This document shows, piece by piece, positions 1 to 6,119 of a stretch of DNA of 6,119 bases (position 1 is the first letter of the stretch; each line of letters starts with the position of its first letter). The DNA comes from an uncultured Mycoplasmatota bacterium. Its GTDB lineage: Bacteria; Bacillota_I; Bacilli_A; RF39; UBA660. Both the position numbers and the translations under genes were made by a program. The notes below the pieces were generated by a model that saw only the letters and a program-made list of their open reading frames with translations, was not told where the DNA came from and did no database searches. Where the stretch lies: positions 1 to 6,119 of the forward strand of contig CAMJMP010000057.1 in assembly GCA_946407055.1 (NCBI GenBank), in the 5' to 3' direction.

Positions 1-79
1 TAGCATCCTTAACAAAATTTTTAAGTCTGTTATCGGAATCGTTTTCAATATGAAAATCAAATATATTACAATTATCCAT
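1..79 (-). CDS. Start of an unidentified downstream gene (3' end outside window)
   Basis: From ATG (79-77) the minus strand reads MDNCNIFDFHIENDSD and continues to the left edge without a stop, 26 codons in all. The residue mix (Asp, Asn, Lys, Glu, few rare residues) matches the large gene's style. There is no Shine-Dalgarno sequence: the bases before ATG are CATAATATTTGT. That fits Bacteroidetes-type initiation, in which an A/T-rich leader is common. The frame is also open upstream to 142 but has no ATG there. The gene would follow the giant gene on the same strand after 126 bases holding the hairpin and dyad, so it may have its own promoter. I do not recognise the product. A second minus-strand frame and a plus-strand frame are also open here, so the call is tentative. 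Confidence 0.45.
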   Translation of the reverse strand, partial: MDNCNIFDFHIENDSDNRLKNFVKDA

Positions 80-106
80 ACAAATATTATGATTATAAGG
101 TTTAGC

Positions 107-127
107 AATACAATCAATTATTGTATT
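107..127. repeat. Small AT-rich dyad upstream of the downstream reading frame
   Basis: The arms AATACAAT (107-114) and ATTGTATT (120-127) are perfectly complementary around a 5-base spacer. The dyad ends 27 bases before the ATG at 79 on the minus strand, where an operator could sit. In sequence this AT-rich, an 8-bp dyad can arise by chance, so this is only a candidate. Confidence 0.25.
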
Positions 128-142
128 TGTTTGATTTAATAA

Positions 143-186
143 TTATTAGCAAGGCAAGGCGTCTAATTTCCTCGCCTTGCTAATAA
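143..186 (-). terminator. Probable transcription terminator hairpin after the giant gene
   Basis: TTATTAGCAAGGC (143-155) and GCCTTGCTAATAA (174-186) pair perfectly over 13 bp around an 18-base loop. The stem begins 19 bases after the TAG stop and is much richer in GC than the sequence around it. The left arm repeats CAAGG, so CAAGGCG (155-161) can pair instead with CGCCTTG (173-179), giving a second register with a smaller loop. The U-tract after the minus-strand stem is poor (AU-mixed), which lowers confidence in a classical intrinsic terminator. The hairpin could instead protect the 3' end or act in both directions. Confidence 0.55.
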
Positions 187-205
187 AAATTTGTAAATGA
201 GTAAT

Positions 206-3200
206 CTATCGGCAAGCATATTGCAATCGCCCTGCGGTCAGTTCTGATGCCACTGCTGCCCTTTCAGTAGTCGGAAAAGTATTTACAAATGTATCCATAT
301 CGGGGACATTGATTATTTGAGTAGGATTATTTTCACGACCACTATTATCAAAATTAGCAAGTGCTATATCTTCATAACTTTCATATTTAGAATCTAATCC
401 ATTAAGGAAATCATCAAAACTATCATCATCTACTGTTGTATCAAGGTCTAAATTTTCTTGAGGTTTAGCAGCTTGTTCTTCTGTTTGTTCAACAGGTTCA
501 CTACCAGGCTCAGCAGGATTATCTTTTTGTTGTGTTTCCTCTACGGGGGATATATCAATAGCTCCTTTAGAATCTTCTACAACATCAAATAGAGTAGGTT
601 CAGTAGAATTTTGCAAATTTACATTACCAATGGCATTATAGAATTTAGCAAGAAGAGTATCATCTTTAATACTTCTTGACAAGTTAAATAACTCAGCAAT
701 CTTTTCTAATATCTTTTGTAATAATGTTTTCTTTTCAGTTACATTATTAACAGAAACTTTTTCTTTACTTTCAACATTATTTAAATAATTTCTAAGAGCA
801 CCATCACTTATGACTTCAGCCATAAATTCATCCATTAATACTCTTTGATTATTAGAATATCTTGAAAGTAAATCATTAAATGTGTTAAGAAGATGATTTT
901 TAAGGTCTTGAAGCTCTGGTCTACTTTCATTAGAAAGAGCATTATAAAATTCATCAAATACTTCTTGAAGTTCTTCAAGTCTACGCTTACCTTGCTTACC
1001 ATTAAAGAATTTTTGTTCTTTAACTATTCTATGAATATTTTCATGAATAAGCATACGAATCATTTCGTTAGCTCTGGTATTAGCAAGATTTACACCAGAC
1101 TTACCAATAAGTATTTCACCTCTTGTATAACGAGCAAAAGCTCTTATATTAGCATTTATTCTTACTTTTTCAGTAAACAATGGAGTTCCCTCAGCACCTA
1201 AAGCAGCATTGAGATTCTTAAGACTATCTACAACTTCTTTAGGGACTTGAGCAGGATTAAGATGTTCTAAGACATCATTTGTAGAAACTTCATCATTAGG
1301 TTGAATATTATTTTCTTCAATCCAATCAGTAAGAACAGTTTCTTGTTTTAATTGCTCTTCAGTAGCAGGAGTTTGTTCTTTACTTATATCAAGGAAGAAA
1401 GACCTTGGAAGTCTATCATATTCATAACGATTATCATAACGAGAACCAACTTGACTAAATTTATACATATTCAAATTCACAACCATTTCTGTAAAAGAAT
1501 TGTAATGAGGACTTTCATATGTACCAACAGTTATATACATTTTTCCTTCATCATCAACTTTTATATGTTCACTACTAACATTTTTATTTCTATATTTGTC
1601 AATAGCAAACCTTGTAGTGTTGAAGGTCATAGTACTCGTTATAGCATTTATTGTAGAAGAAATAAGTTTTCTACTATTAGCATTTTTTAAATTAACAACT
1701 TTTTTAGTTTTATCTTTTACTGGAATAAAAGCTGTACCAGTATAAAATCCCATCAAGTCTTGTCCAGAAACAACCTTTCCTTCATTGGTTTTATAAACTC
1801 CATTATCTTTATGTAAAAGAGAATACTTAACAAACGATATAACAGGATTCCAAGTTTTAGCATTACCTGTACAAATACTGAATCTATCTCCAGTTTTATC
1901 CTTAACTACAAAGAAACCATTAAATATTTTAGAAGATGTATTACCAAATAAATTATTTAATGTATTATATAATTTTTCAAATGCTCTATCTTTTTCTTCT
2001 TTAGTATTGTTTCTATCAGACATTACATCAAAATAATCATTTATAGCATTTGTTATATAATTATTCGTAGCTTCGGTTATAACAGTTGAAGTATTAGAAA
2101 CAATATTTGCTTCAGTAGCAAGAGCTATATTAACACCAGGAAGAACACTTACATTACCATCATCATCAATAGTTCTATCTCCTTGGTTTTCACCCATAAC
2201 TATACCTATACTACCAGGACCTAAACCAGGAATACCTTTATATTGTTTGCCATTTTCATCTATGAAAACATCTCCTTCAGAATATACAAAAGGATGTTTT
2301 TCTATTTCTCCTTTTATACCTAATGTAGCAGCATTTTGAGGATTAGTAGAATCATATCTAATTTTACCAACATCATCAGATTTTAAATCTGCTTTAATAG
2401 AAGCACCTTTTCCATTTTTTTCTTCAGCTTCAAGAAGTCTATCATAAATATCAGAAGTTTGTTTGAAATTATCATACATTTTATTCTTATATTCACGATA
2501 AGACCTCTTTAAACCAAATTTACTACTTATAATATCTATTGCACCATCTTTTTGAACAACTTTATTATTTATGCTATAAAACACAACATTAGATATTCTT
2601 CGAGATATATCACCAAATATCTTTCTTAAATCAGAATTAGTCGTATCTTCATCATAAGAAATATCTACTCCATTTGCCTTAGCAAAACTTTTAATAACAT
2701 CATTATTCAAGAACTTTTTAATACTTTCTATACTTGCAAGTTTAGAATGTCTTTGAACAAATGATGTATTTCCATCTTCAAAATAGAACTGAGTAGGATT
2801 TTGTTGTATGTACCAATCAGCAACTAAATTATAAAGTTCTTCATTATCTACAATAGAATTAAATAATATATCTTGATTAGAACTTATAGAACCATCTTGT
2901 TCTCTTGTTAAAGATAATTCTACAGTATAAGGATTATTATAAGAATCGTAATAAGTATTTCTCCTTGTTAATGTTCTATTGTTTTTATCCTTATTTATTA
3001 AAGCAAGCATACCAAGTTCATAGTATTTGCCTTTATAAGTAACACCAAATCCAATAGAAACAGGACCATAATCATTCCTAACAATTTTAATTTCTACTCC
3101 ATTTTCTCTTGCATAATTAACTAATCTAATTTTATCATCAGCTGATAAATTAGCAACAGTAGCATTATTTTTACTTTGAAGAGTAGAAGCGAAATGCATA

Positions 3201-6119
3201 AAAGGAGAAACAATTGTTTTCTCTGTTTTAGCAGCATTTAAATTATTTAAAAAATCATCAAAGTTTTTATTAAGGAAATCTTTATTTAAGAAAGTATATT
3301 CGTTGCCTTTGTAAGAATTAACAAAAGTAGCCATATCTTTATAAACAGCAAGAAGAGTATTATATGTATATCCCTCTTGGTCGCAAAGATTACTAAGCTC
3401 TTTAAATAATTCTCTAAGATTAATTACTATTCTGCCATCAAATTCAGATTTACCTATATTAAAAGCTTTTACATAATTATCAAATACTTCTTTAACATTC
3501 TTTTGTTTATCATCTTCTGATTGTTGAGAATCAGCAGAAGCATATAAACTATTTAATGTAACAGGGTCTACACCTATAGCTTTACTTATACTATCAAATA
3601 AATTTTTAATTTTAATAGGGTCATAATTTCTAAATGGAATTCCACTTCTCTTATTAGCATTTAATGCTAAATCAAGCATCATTTGAATACCACTTTCAGC
3701 ATATTTATCAGCATTTTCCGGAGTAACACCATATTGGATAACCATTTGGTCTTTAACTTTTTGAAGAAAATCTGCATATGCTTGACTATTAACACCCTCA
3801 TTTACAACTTTTGTAAAAAGTTCATTATTGGTTCTTTTTATATCTTGAGCAGCATTTTCAGCAGAAACAATAGGAAAATCATTAGCACCAAATACTGATT
3901 GCTGAGCAAAGTCAGCAGCCATTTCTTCTAACGCTTTAGCTTCATCAGGACTTATTATATCATTTTCTTCTTCAACTGTAAGACCAGAAGTATCATCTTC
4001 AGTAGTTGTAGGTTGTGTTTCCTCTACGGGGGTTGTAGGATTATTTTCTTGTTCCCCCGTAGGGGAAGATGTTGCATCATCAATCTTTTCTTCTACTGCA
4101 TCAGCAACAGGTTGGCTTGGTTGTTCACCTTCAACTTCTGTTTTATCAGCAGCTTCTCTTTCTCTCTTAGAAACTTCACTCATAAGAAGAAGAGAAAGCA
4201 TATTATTATATTGCTGACGATTATAAGCACCAAATTGGAGTATATCTAAAGCGTTGTTTAATTTAGTATCTTGAGAACCATTTTTAAGAATATCATCTAA
4301 TGCCTCAGCAGGATTTTCTTGTTGTTTAAGAAAGTCTTGAACAGCTGTAAAAGCATCAGTGAATTTAGATTCTGCAATACCAACTAAAGTTGCTTCAGTA
4401 TCATCATATAATTCTTTATAAAAATCTTTTGTGTTATCTGTTTGAGGAAGTTCTCTTTCTAAATCTTCTTTATATAATTGATAATTAGCTTTAGCATAGA
4501 GATTCCTTTGAACACTATCAGAAAGATTTTCAAAAGAAGTAGTTTTGTTTATATTTTCAGTAACAAAATTATCATAATAAGCTTGAGCATCTTCAAGCAT
4601 TTTAGCTATATCTTCATTCTCAAAACCAGATATATCAAATAAAGAATTAGCTTGATTTAATCTACGAAGAAGATAAGCTTGTTGTTCTCTAAGAGTTTTT
4701 ACTTCTCTTTCATAAGCTTGTTTAGAATAGAAATTTCCTTTCTTTTTATATTCGGATTCTAACTTTGCAATAGCTTGTCTATTAGCTTTAATTTTCTCAT
4801 TAATCATTCGTTGCATAGCAATATTTTCATAATGAGAAGTGTCTGATAAACCAGCATTTGCTATTTCATTATCTAATCCATCTATTCTTTCATCAAGAGA
4901 TTCTATTTCAAGTTTTTTACGAGTAAGTTTACGAGCATCTAAACGAGTTATATAATCATTATAAGCATCAGTATTATCTATTATATCATAATAACTATTT
5001 TCATATTGAGTTTTTATTTCATCCATTTTAGCAAGAACTTGAGATTCAAGAAGTTTATCAGTTTGAACTCCGTGTTCCTCAAAGTATTGACTAAATTCAG
5101 GATTAGAAACAAACTCTTTTAATAATTCATAGTTACCATTATCAACAGCATTTAATGTAAACTCAGTAAGAAAATCATCTAAAGCAACAGACTTTAATCT
5201 TTCAGCTTCGTCTACACTTTGTATTTGTTCATATTGTATTTTACCAGTTTCATCAAGAGCATATTGTCCTCTTTCATCAAGTTTTACTTTAAAAGGATTA
5301 TAACCGTTATTGATTAAATCCATTTTATCATTAAAATCATCCATTATTTTAAACCTACCGTATATCTCTTCACCACGAGCTTTATTTTCTCCCATAGCAA
5401 GAGCTTTCATTTGTTCATCGGTAAGTTTATCAGAATTCATTTTTGCTCTGGCTTTATCACCTATTCTACGAACACCACTTGCAGCACCTTGGAAAAGTAA
5501 ACCACCCATAACGCCCCAAAAGGCTTGTTCCCAAATAGATTCATCTGCAAGATAATCTCCAAGTTGCTTTTTGCTTAATTCAGGATTAAAATAAAGATTA
5601 CCAATTTCTTCTCCTTTTTGAGTTTGAATACCTTGGAAACCTTCTTCAACACCCTCACCAAGCATAAGTCCTTCAGTACTTGTCCAAATATCTTTAGCGC
5701 CTGTACCTATTCTTTCAAGAATACTACCTTTTGCAGTTCTTTTTACTGTTTCTTCTGCAGCAACTTCAGCAGCACTTTTTCCAGTAAGCTTAGCAATTTG
5801 TTCTCTATTAGCTTTCCTTAATGCACGAGTAGTTGCTTTTGAAGCAACACCTGCACCTTTCCAAATAGATGAAAGAGCTTTAAATTGAGGAATATCCATT
5901 AAAAGCATCCAATAGTCATTTTTAAAAGTATGACCTGAAGAAACAGAAGCAATTTGCTCAGCAATTTCATTATCAGATAATCCTTGAAATTCAGGATTAC
6001 GAGAATATAAATCGTTTCTTTCTTCTGAACTCATAGATGCAAGTTCAGAAAGAGATTTATCATAGACATTTTTATAAACTTCACGAGCTTCTTGATAATT
6101 TTCAGCAGTACGACTAACA
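206..6119 (-). CDS. Giant multidomain phage protein with C-terminal zincin metallopeptidase domain (5' end outside window)
   Basis: At least 1970 residues, ending at TAG (208-206). The first in-window Met (6034) is not the start, because 28 more in-frame codons without a stop reach the right edge. Order of parts: helical N-terminus (1-165); glycine-rich hydrophobic stretch (167-188); mostly helical region (200-625) with a coiled coil near 360-466; Pro/Thr/Glu linker (626-698); mixed alpha/beta region (700-1600) with no motif I recognise; HExxH metallopeptidase domain (about 1600-1755, H1664, E1665, H1668); helical module (1763-1806); acidic Pro/Glu linker (1819-1879); short tail ending YACR. 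It is almost all lysine, asparagine, glutamate and isoleucine rich, as expected for an AT-rich phage. Giant phage proteins of this shape are often packaged in the virion and ejected with the DNA, and some polyvalent phage proteins carry zincins. An ejected cargo or maturation protein is therefore my inference. I see no RNA polymerase DxDxD motif. The coding frame is secure and the function is not. Confidence 0.93.
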   Translation of the reverse strand, partial: VSRTAENYQEAREVYKNVYDKSLSELASMSSEERNDLYSRNPEFQGLSDNEIAEQIASVSSGHTFKNDYWMLLMDIPQFKALSSIWKGAGVASKATTRALRKANREQIAKLTGKSAAEVAAEETVKRTAKGSILERIGTGAKDIWTSTEGLMLGEGVEEGFQGIQTQKGEEIGNLYFNPELSKKQLGDYLADESIWEQAFWGVMGGLLFQGAASGVRRIGDKARAKMNSDKLTDEQMKALAMGENKARGEEIYGRFKIMDDFNDKMDLINNGYNPFKVKLDERGQYALDETGKIQYEQIQSVDEAERLKSVALDDFLTEFTLNAVDNGNYELLKEFVSNPEFSQYFEEHGVQTDKLLESQVLAKMDEIKTQYENSYYDIIDNTDAYNDYITRLDARKLTRKKLEIESLDERIDGLDNEIANAGLSDTSHYENIAMQRMINEKIKANRQAIAKLESEYKKKGNFYSKQAYEREVKTLREQQAYLLRRLNQANSLFDISGFENEDIAKMLEDAQAYYDNFVTENINKTTSFENLSDSVQRNLYAKANYQLYKEDLERELPQTDNTKDFYKELYDDTEATLVGIAESKFTDAFTAVQDFLKQQENPAEALDDILKNGSQDTKLNNALDILQFGAYNRQQYNNMLSLLLMSEVSKREREAADKTEVEGEQPSQPVADAVEEKIDDATSSPTGEQENNPTTPVEETQPTTTEDDTSGLTVEEENDIISPDEAKALEEMAADFAQQSVFGANDFPIVSAENAAQDIKRTNNELFTKVVNEGVNSQAYADFLQKVKDQMVIQYGVTPENADKYAESGIQMMLDLALNANKRSGIPFRNYDPIKIKNLFDSISKAIGVDPVTLNSLYASADSQQSEDDKQKNVKEVFDNYVKAFNIGKSEFDGRIVINLRELFKELSNLCDQEGYTYNTLLAVYKDMATFVNSYKGNEYTFLNKDFLNKNFDDFLNNLNAAKTEKTIVSPFMHFASTLQSKNNATVANLSADDKIRLVNYARENGVEIKIVRNDYGPVSIGFGVTYKGKYYELGMLALINKDKNNRTLTRRNTYYDSYNNPYTVELSLTREQDGSISSNQDILFNSIVDNEELYNLVADWYIQQNPTQFYFEDGNTSFVQRHSKLASIESIKKFLNNDVIKSFAKANGVDISYDEDTTNSDLRKIFGDISRRISNVVFYSINNKVVQKDGAIDIISSKFGLKRSYREYKNKMYDNFKQTSDIYDRLLEAEEKNGKGASIKADLKSDDVGKIRYDSTNPQNAATLGIKGEIEKHPFVYSEGDVFIDENGKQYKGIPGLGPGSIGIVMGENQGDRTIDDDGNVSVLPGVNIALATEANIVSNTSTVITEATNNYITNAINDYFDVMSDRNNTKEEKDRAFEKLYNTLNNLFGNTSSKIFNGFFVVKDKTGDRFSICTGNAKTWNPVISFVKYSLLHKDNGVYKTNEGKVVSGQDLMGFYTGTAFIPVKDKTKKVVNLKNANSRKLISSTINAITSTMTFNTTRFAIDKYRNKNVSSEHIKVDDEGKMYITVGTYESPHYNSFTEMVVNLNMYKFSQVGSRYDNRYEYDRLPRSFFLDISKEQTPATEEQLKQETVLTDWIEENNIQPNDEVSTNDVLEHLNPAQVPKEVVDSLKNLNAALGAEGTPLFTEKVRINANIRAFARYTRGEILIGKSGVNLANTRANEMIRMLIHENIHRIVKEQKFFNGKQGKRRLEELQEVFDEFYNALSNESRPELQDLKNHLLNTFNDLLSRYSNNQRVLMDEFMAEVISDGALRNYLNNVESKEKVSVNNVTEKKTLLQKILEKIAELFNLSRSIKDDTLLAKFYNAIGNVNLQNSTEPTLFDVVEDSKGAIDISPVEETQQKDNPAEPGSEPVEQTEEQAAKPQENLDLDTTVDDDSFDDFLNGLDSKYESYEDIALANFDNSGRENNPTQIINVPDMDTFVNTFPTTERAAVASELTAGRLQYACR
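398..580 (-). other. Second acidic Pro/Glu-rich disordered linker
   Basis: Residues about 1819-1879 carry Glu, Gln, Pro and Asp runs (SPVEETQQKDNPAEPGSEP, later DLDTTVDDDSFDD) and separate the metallopeptidase part from the C-terminal tail. The hexapeptide PVEETQ occurs here (1830-1835) and in the first linker (669-674), encoded by an identical 21-base DNA stretch. The acidic DxD-like runs lie in disordered sequence, so I do not read them as catalytic. Confidence 0.65.
529..549 (-). repeat. 21-base exact direct repeat, copy in second linker
   Basis: This stretch is identical base for base to 4012-4032, 3.5 kb away in the same gene, and lies in the same reading phase (PVEETQ). It contains the motif CCTCTACGGGGG on the plus strand at 538-549. 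An exact GC-rich match of this length within an AT-rich gene is unlikely by chance and suggests duplication, recombination or a dispersed small repeat. Confidence 0.8.
617..748 (-). other. Helical module following the metallopeptidase domain
   Basis: Residues about 1763-1806. They form two amphipathic helices, with core sequences LLQKILEKIAELFNL and DDTLLAKFYNAIGNV separated by a short polar turn. A similar pair of helices often follows the EFxAE-type end of phage zincin domains, so I read this as the closing part of that module rather than a separate function. The family likeness is from memory of the pattern, not from a search. The chain then turns polar and disordered. Confidence 0.45.
770..1237 (-). 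other. Zincin-like metallopeptidase domain in the giant protein
   Basis: Residues about 1600-1755. A strand-like GEILIG segment (1639-1644) leads to a helix carrying HENIH (H1664, E1665, H1668; codons 1045-1031), a classical HExxH motif in the context MLIHENIHRIV. About 70 residues later comes DEFMAEVISD, whose E1736 or E1740 (codons 829-827 and 817-815) is the natural third zinc ligand, as in gluzincin-type enzymes. In that fold the two histidines and the distal glutamate bind zinc and the HExxH glutamate activates water. The pattern of strand, LIHExxH helix, long helices, then EFxAE resembles metallopeptidase domains in phage and conjugative-element polyvalent proteins. Active-site residues look intact. 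The target is unknown: the protein itself, other virion proteins or host proteins are all possible. Confidence 0.75.
4012..4032 (-). repeat. 21-base exact direct repeat, copy in first linker
   Basis: Partner of the repeat at 529-549, also encoding PVEETQ (669-674). Its CCTCTACGGGGG core (4021-4032) is also the left arm of an inverted repeat with the motif copy at 4054-4065. Confidence 0.8.
4019..4067 (-). repeat. Inverted repeat and UACG-tetraloop hairpin inside the coding region
   Basis: The arms 4019-4032 and 4054-4067 are complementary over 14 bp with one mismatch (4023/4063), enclosing 21 bases. The right arm alone reads TTCCCC-TACG-GGGGAA in the mRNA sense (4067 to 4052). That is a perfect 6-bp stem closing a C(UACG)G tetraloop of the very stable UNCG class. 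The sequence encodes SSPTGEQ, so it is translated. The mRNA could switch between the small hairpin and the longer stem. Whether it slows ribosomes or is only a by-product of a repeat insertion cannot be told from sequence. Confidence 0.65.
4637..4957 (-). other. Coiled-coil region of the giant protein
   Basis: Residues about 360-466 are dense in Lys, Glu, Arg, Gln, Leu and Ile, with hydrophobic residues at three- and four-residue spacing. Examples are TRKKLEIESLDERIDGLDNEI (first arm, 371-391) and KANRQAIAKLESEYKKK (second arm, 416-432), continued by REVKTLREQQAYLLRRLNQA. A Gly/Asn/Ser/Asp break around 392-402 separates the arms, so an antiparallel hairpin of two helices is possible. This points to a structural or oligomerisation role and does not identify a family. 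Confidence 0.6.
5471..5536 (-). other. Glycine-rich hydrophobic segment, possible membrane-active helix
   Basis: Residues 167-188 contain AFWGVMGGLLFQGAASGV, the most hydrophobic stretch near the visible N-terminus. It comes just after an acidic helix (GEGVEEGFQGIQ, about 126-137) and is followed by basic residues (RRIGDKARAK). The length of about 20 residues and the small-residue spacing would suit a membrane-inserting or tightly packed helix. Ejected internal virion proteins of other phages use such segments to cross or enter the host envelope. It could equally be a buried helix in a soluble fold. No signal peptide can be judged because the true N-terminus is outside the window. Confidence 0.4.

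Larger units (their letters stand above)
3941..4159 (-). other. First Pro/Thr/Glu-rich disordered linker
   Basis: Residues about 626-698 are nearly free of aromatic residues and rich in Glu, Thr, Pro, Gln and Asp, for example TTPVEETQPTTTEDDTSG. They divide the helical N-terminal third from the mixed alpha/beta middle. The linker is probably flexible and solvent-exposed, and could be a processing site. At DNA level it holds two copies of the GC-rich TTCCYCTACGGGGG motif in opposite orientation. Confidence 0.65.

Noticed and set aside
92..97. TATAAT on the minus strand as a -10 element for the downstream gene
   Set aside because: No acceptable -35 lies at normal spacing (TTGATT is only 14 bases away), no clean Bacteroides TAnnTTTG element is present, and such hexamers are common by chance in AT-rich sequence.
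2..139. Plus-strand frame open from the left edge to TAA at 137-139, converging on the hairpin
   Set aside because: It shares codon boundaries with the minus-strand frame starting at 79, and its Ile/Asn-rich translation looks like that frame's complement. It cannot be fully excluded because it begins outside the window.
398..450. Acidic DLDTTVDDDSFDD run as an RNA polymerase DxDxD-type metal site
   Set aside because: It lies in a disordered linker without the surrounding strands and glycine of the catalytic motif, and no DFDGD-like motif occurs elsewhere in the protein.
893..1690. Plus-strand open frames at 893-1201 and 1352-1690
   Set aside because: They lie antisense to the giant gene. 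Their Phe/Ile/Ser/Lys-rich translations, including runs such as FLKFFKS, are what the complement of Lys/Glu/Asn codons gives.
3683..4249. Plus-strand open frames at 3683-3898 and 4013-4249
   Set aside because: Antisense to the giant gene, low-complexity Ile/Phe/Cys/Ser content, and no domain or initiation signal. The second covers the linker repeats only by overlap.
5310..5821. Plus-strand open frames at 5310-5555 and 5618-5821
   Set aside because: Antisense shadows with Ser/Phe/Leu-rich translations and no supporting signal. The opposite strand has clear coding character.
6032..6034. Met codon as the start of the giant gene
   Set aside because: The frame continues upstream for 28 sense codons to the window edge with the same helical, charged character, and no clear ribosome binding site precedes the ATG. 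The true start is probably outside the window.

Overview
This AT-rich window (roughly 30% GC by eye) is almost entirely one very large minus-strand gene. The low GC, one uninterrupted reading frame of nearly 2,000 codons, a multidomain protein with helical, beta-rich and disordered parts, and a C-terminal metallopeptidase motif all suggest a large tailed phage, plausibly one of a gut Bacteroidetes host (crAss-like or similar). That placement is inference: no capsid, terminase or portal gene is in view.

Layout along the minus strand, which is the direction of transcription: positions 6119 to 206 encode at least 1970 residues of a giant protein. Its start lies outside the window, because the frame stays open through the right edge. 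In order it shows a helical N-terminal part with a glycine-rich hydrophobic segment, a coiled coil, a Pro/Thr/Glu linker, a long alpha/beta region I cannot assign, a zincin-like HExxH metallopeptidase domain with a helical module behind it, a second acidic Pro/Glu linker and a GC-rich C-terminal tail. Nineteen bases after the TAG stop is a GC-rich hairpin (143-186), probably the terminator. Positions 1-142 are AT-rich. They hold a small dyad and the likely start (ATG at 79) of a second minus-strand gene that runs off the left edge.

Residue numbers below count from the first in-window Met (codon at 6034-6032). This is a reference point only, not a proposed start. The best leads are the metallopeptidase inside a giant, probably virion-carried protein, and three copies of a GC-rich, near-palindromic 14-base motif placed only in the two disordered linkers. 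One of these copies would fold in the mRNA into a perfect UACG-tetraloop hairpin. I found no complete second gene, tRNA, CRISPR array or insertion sequence.
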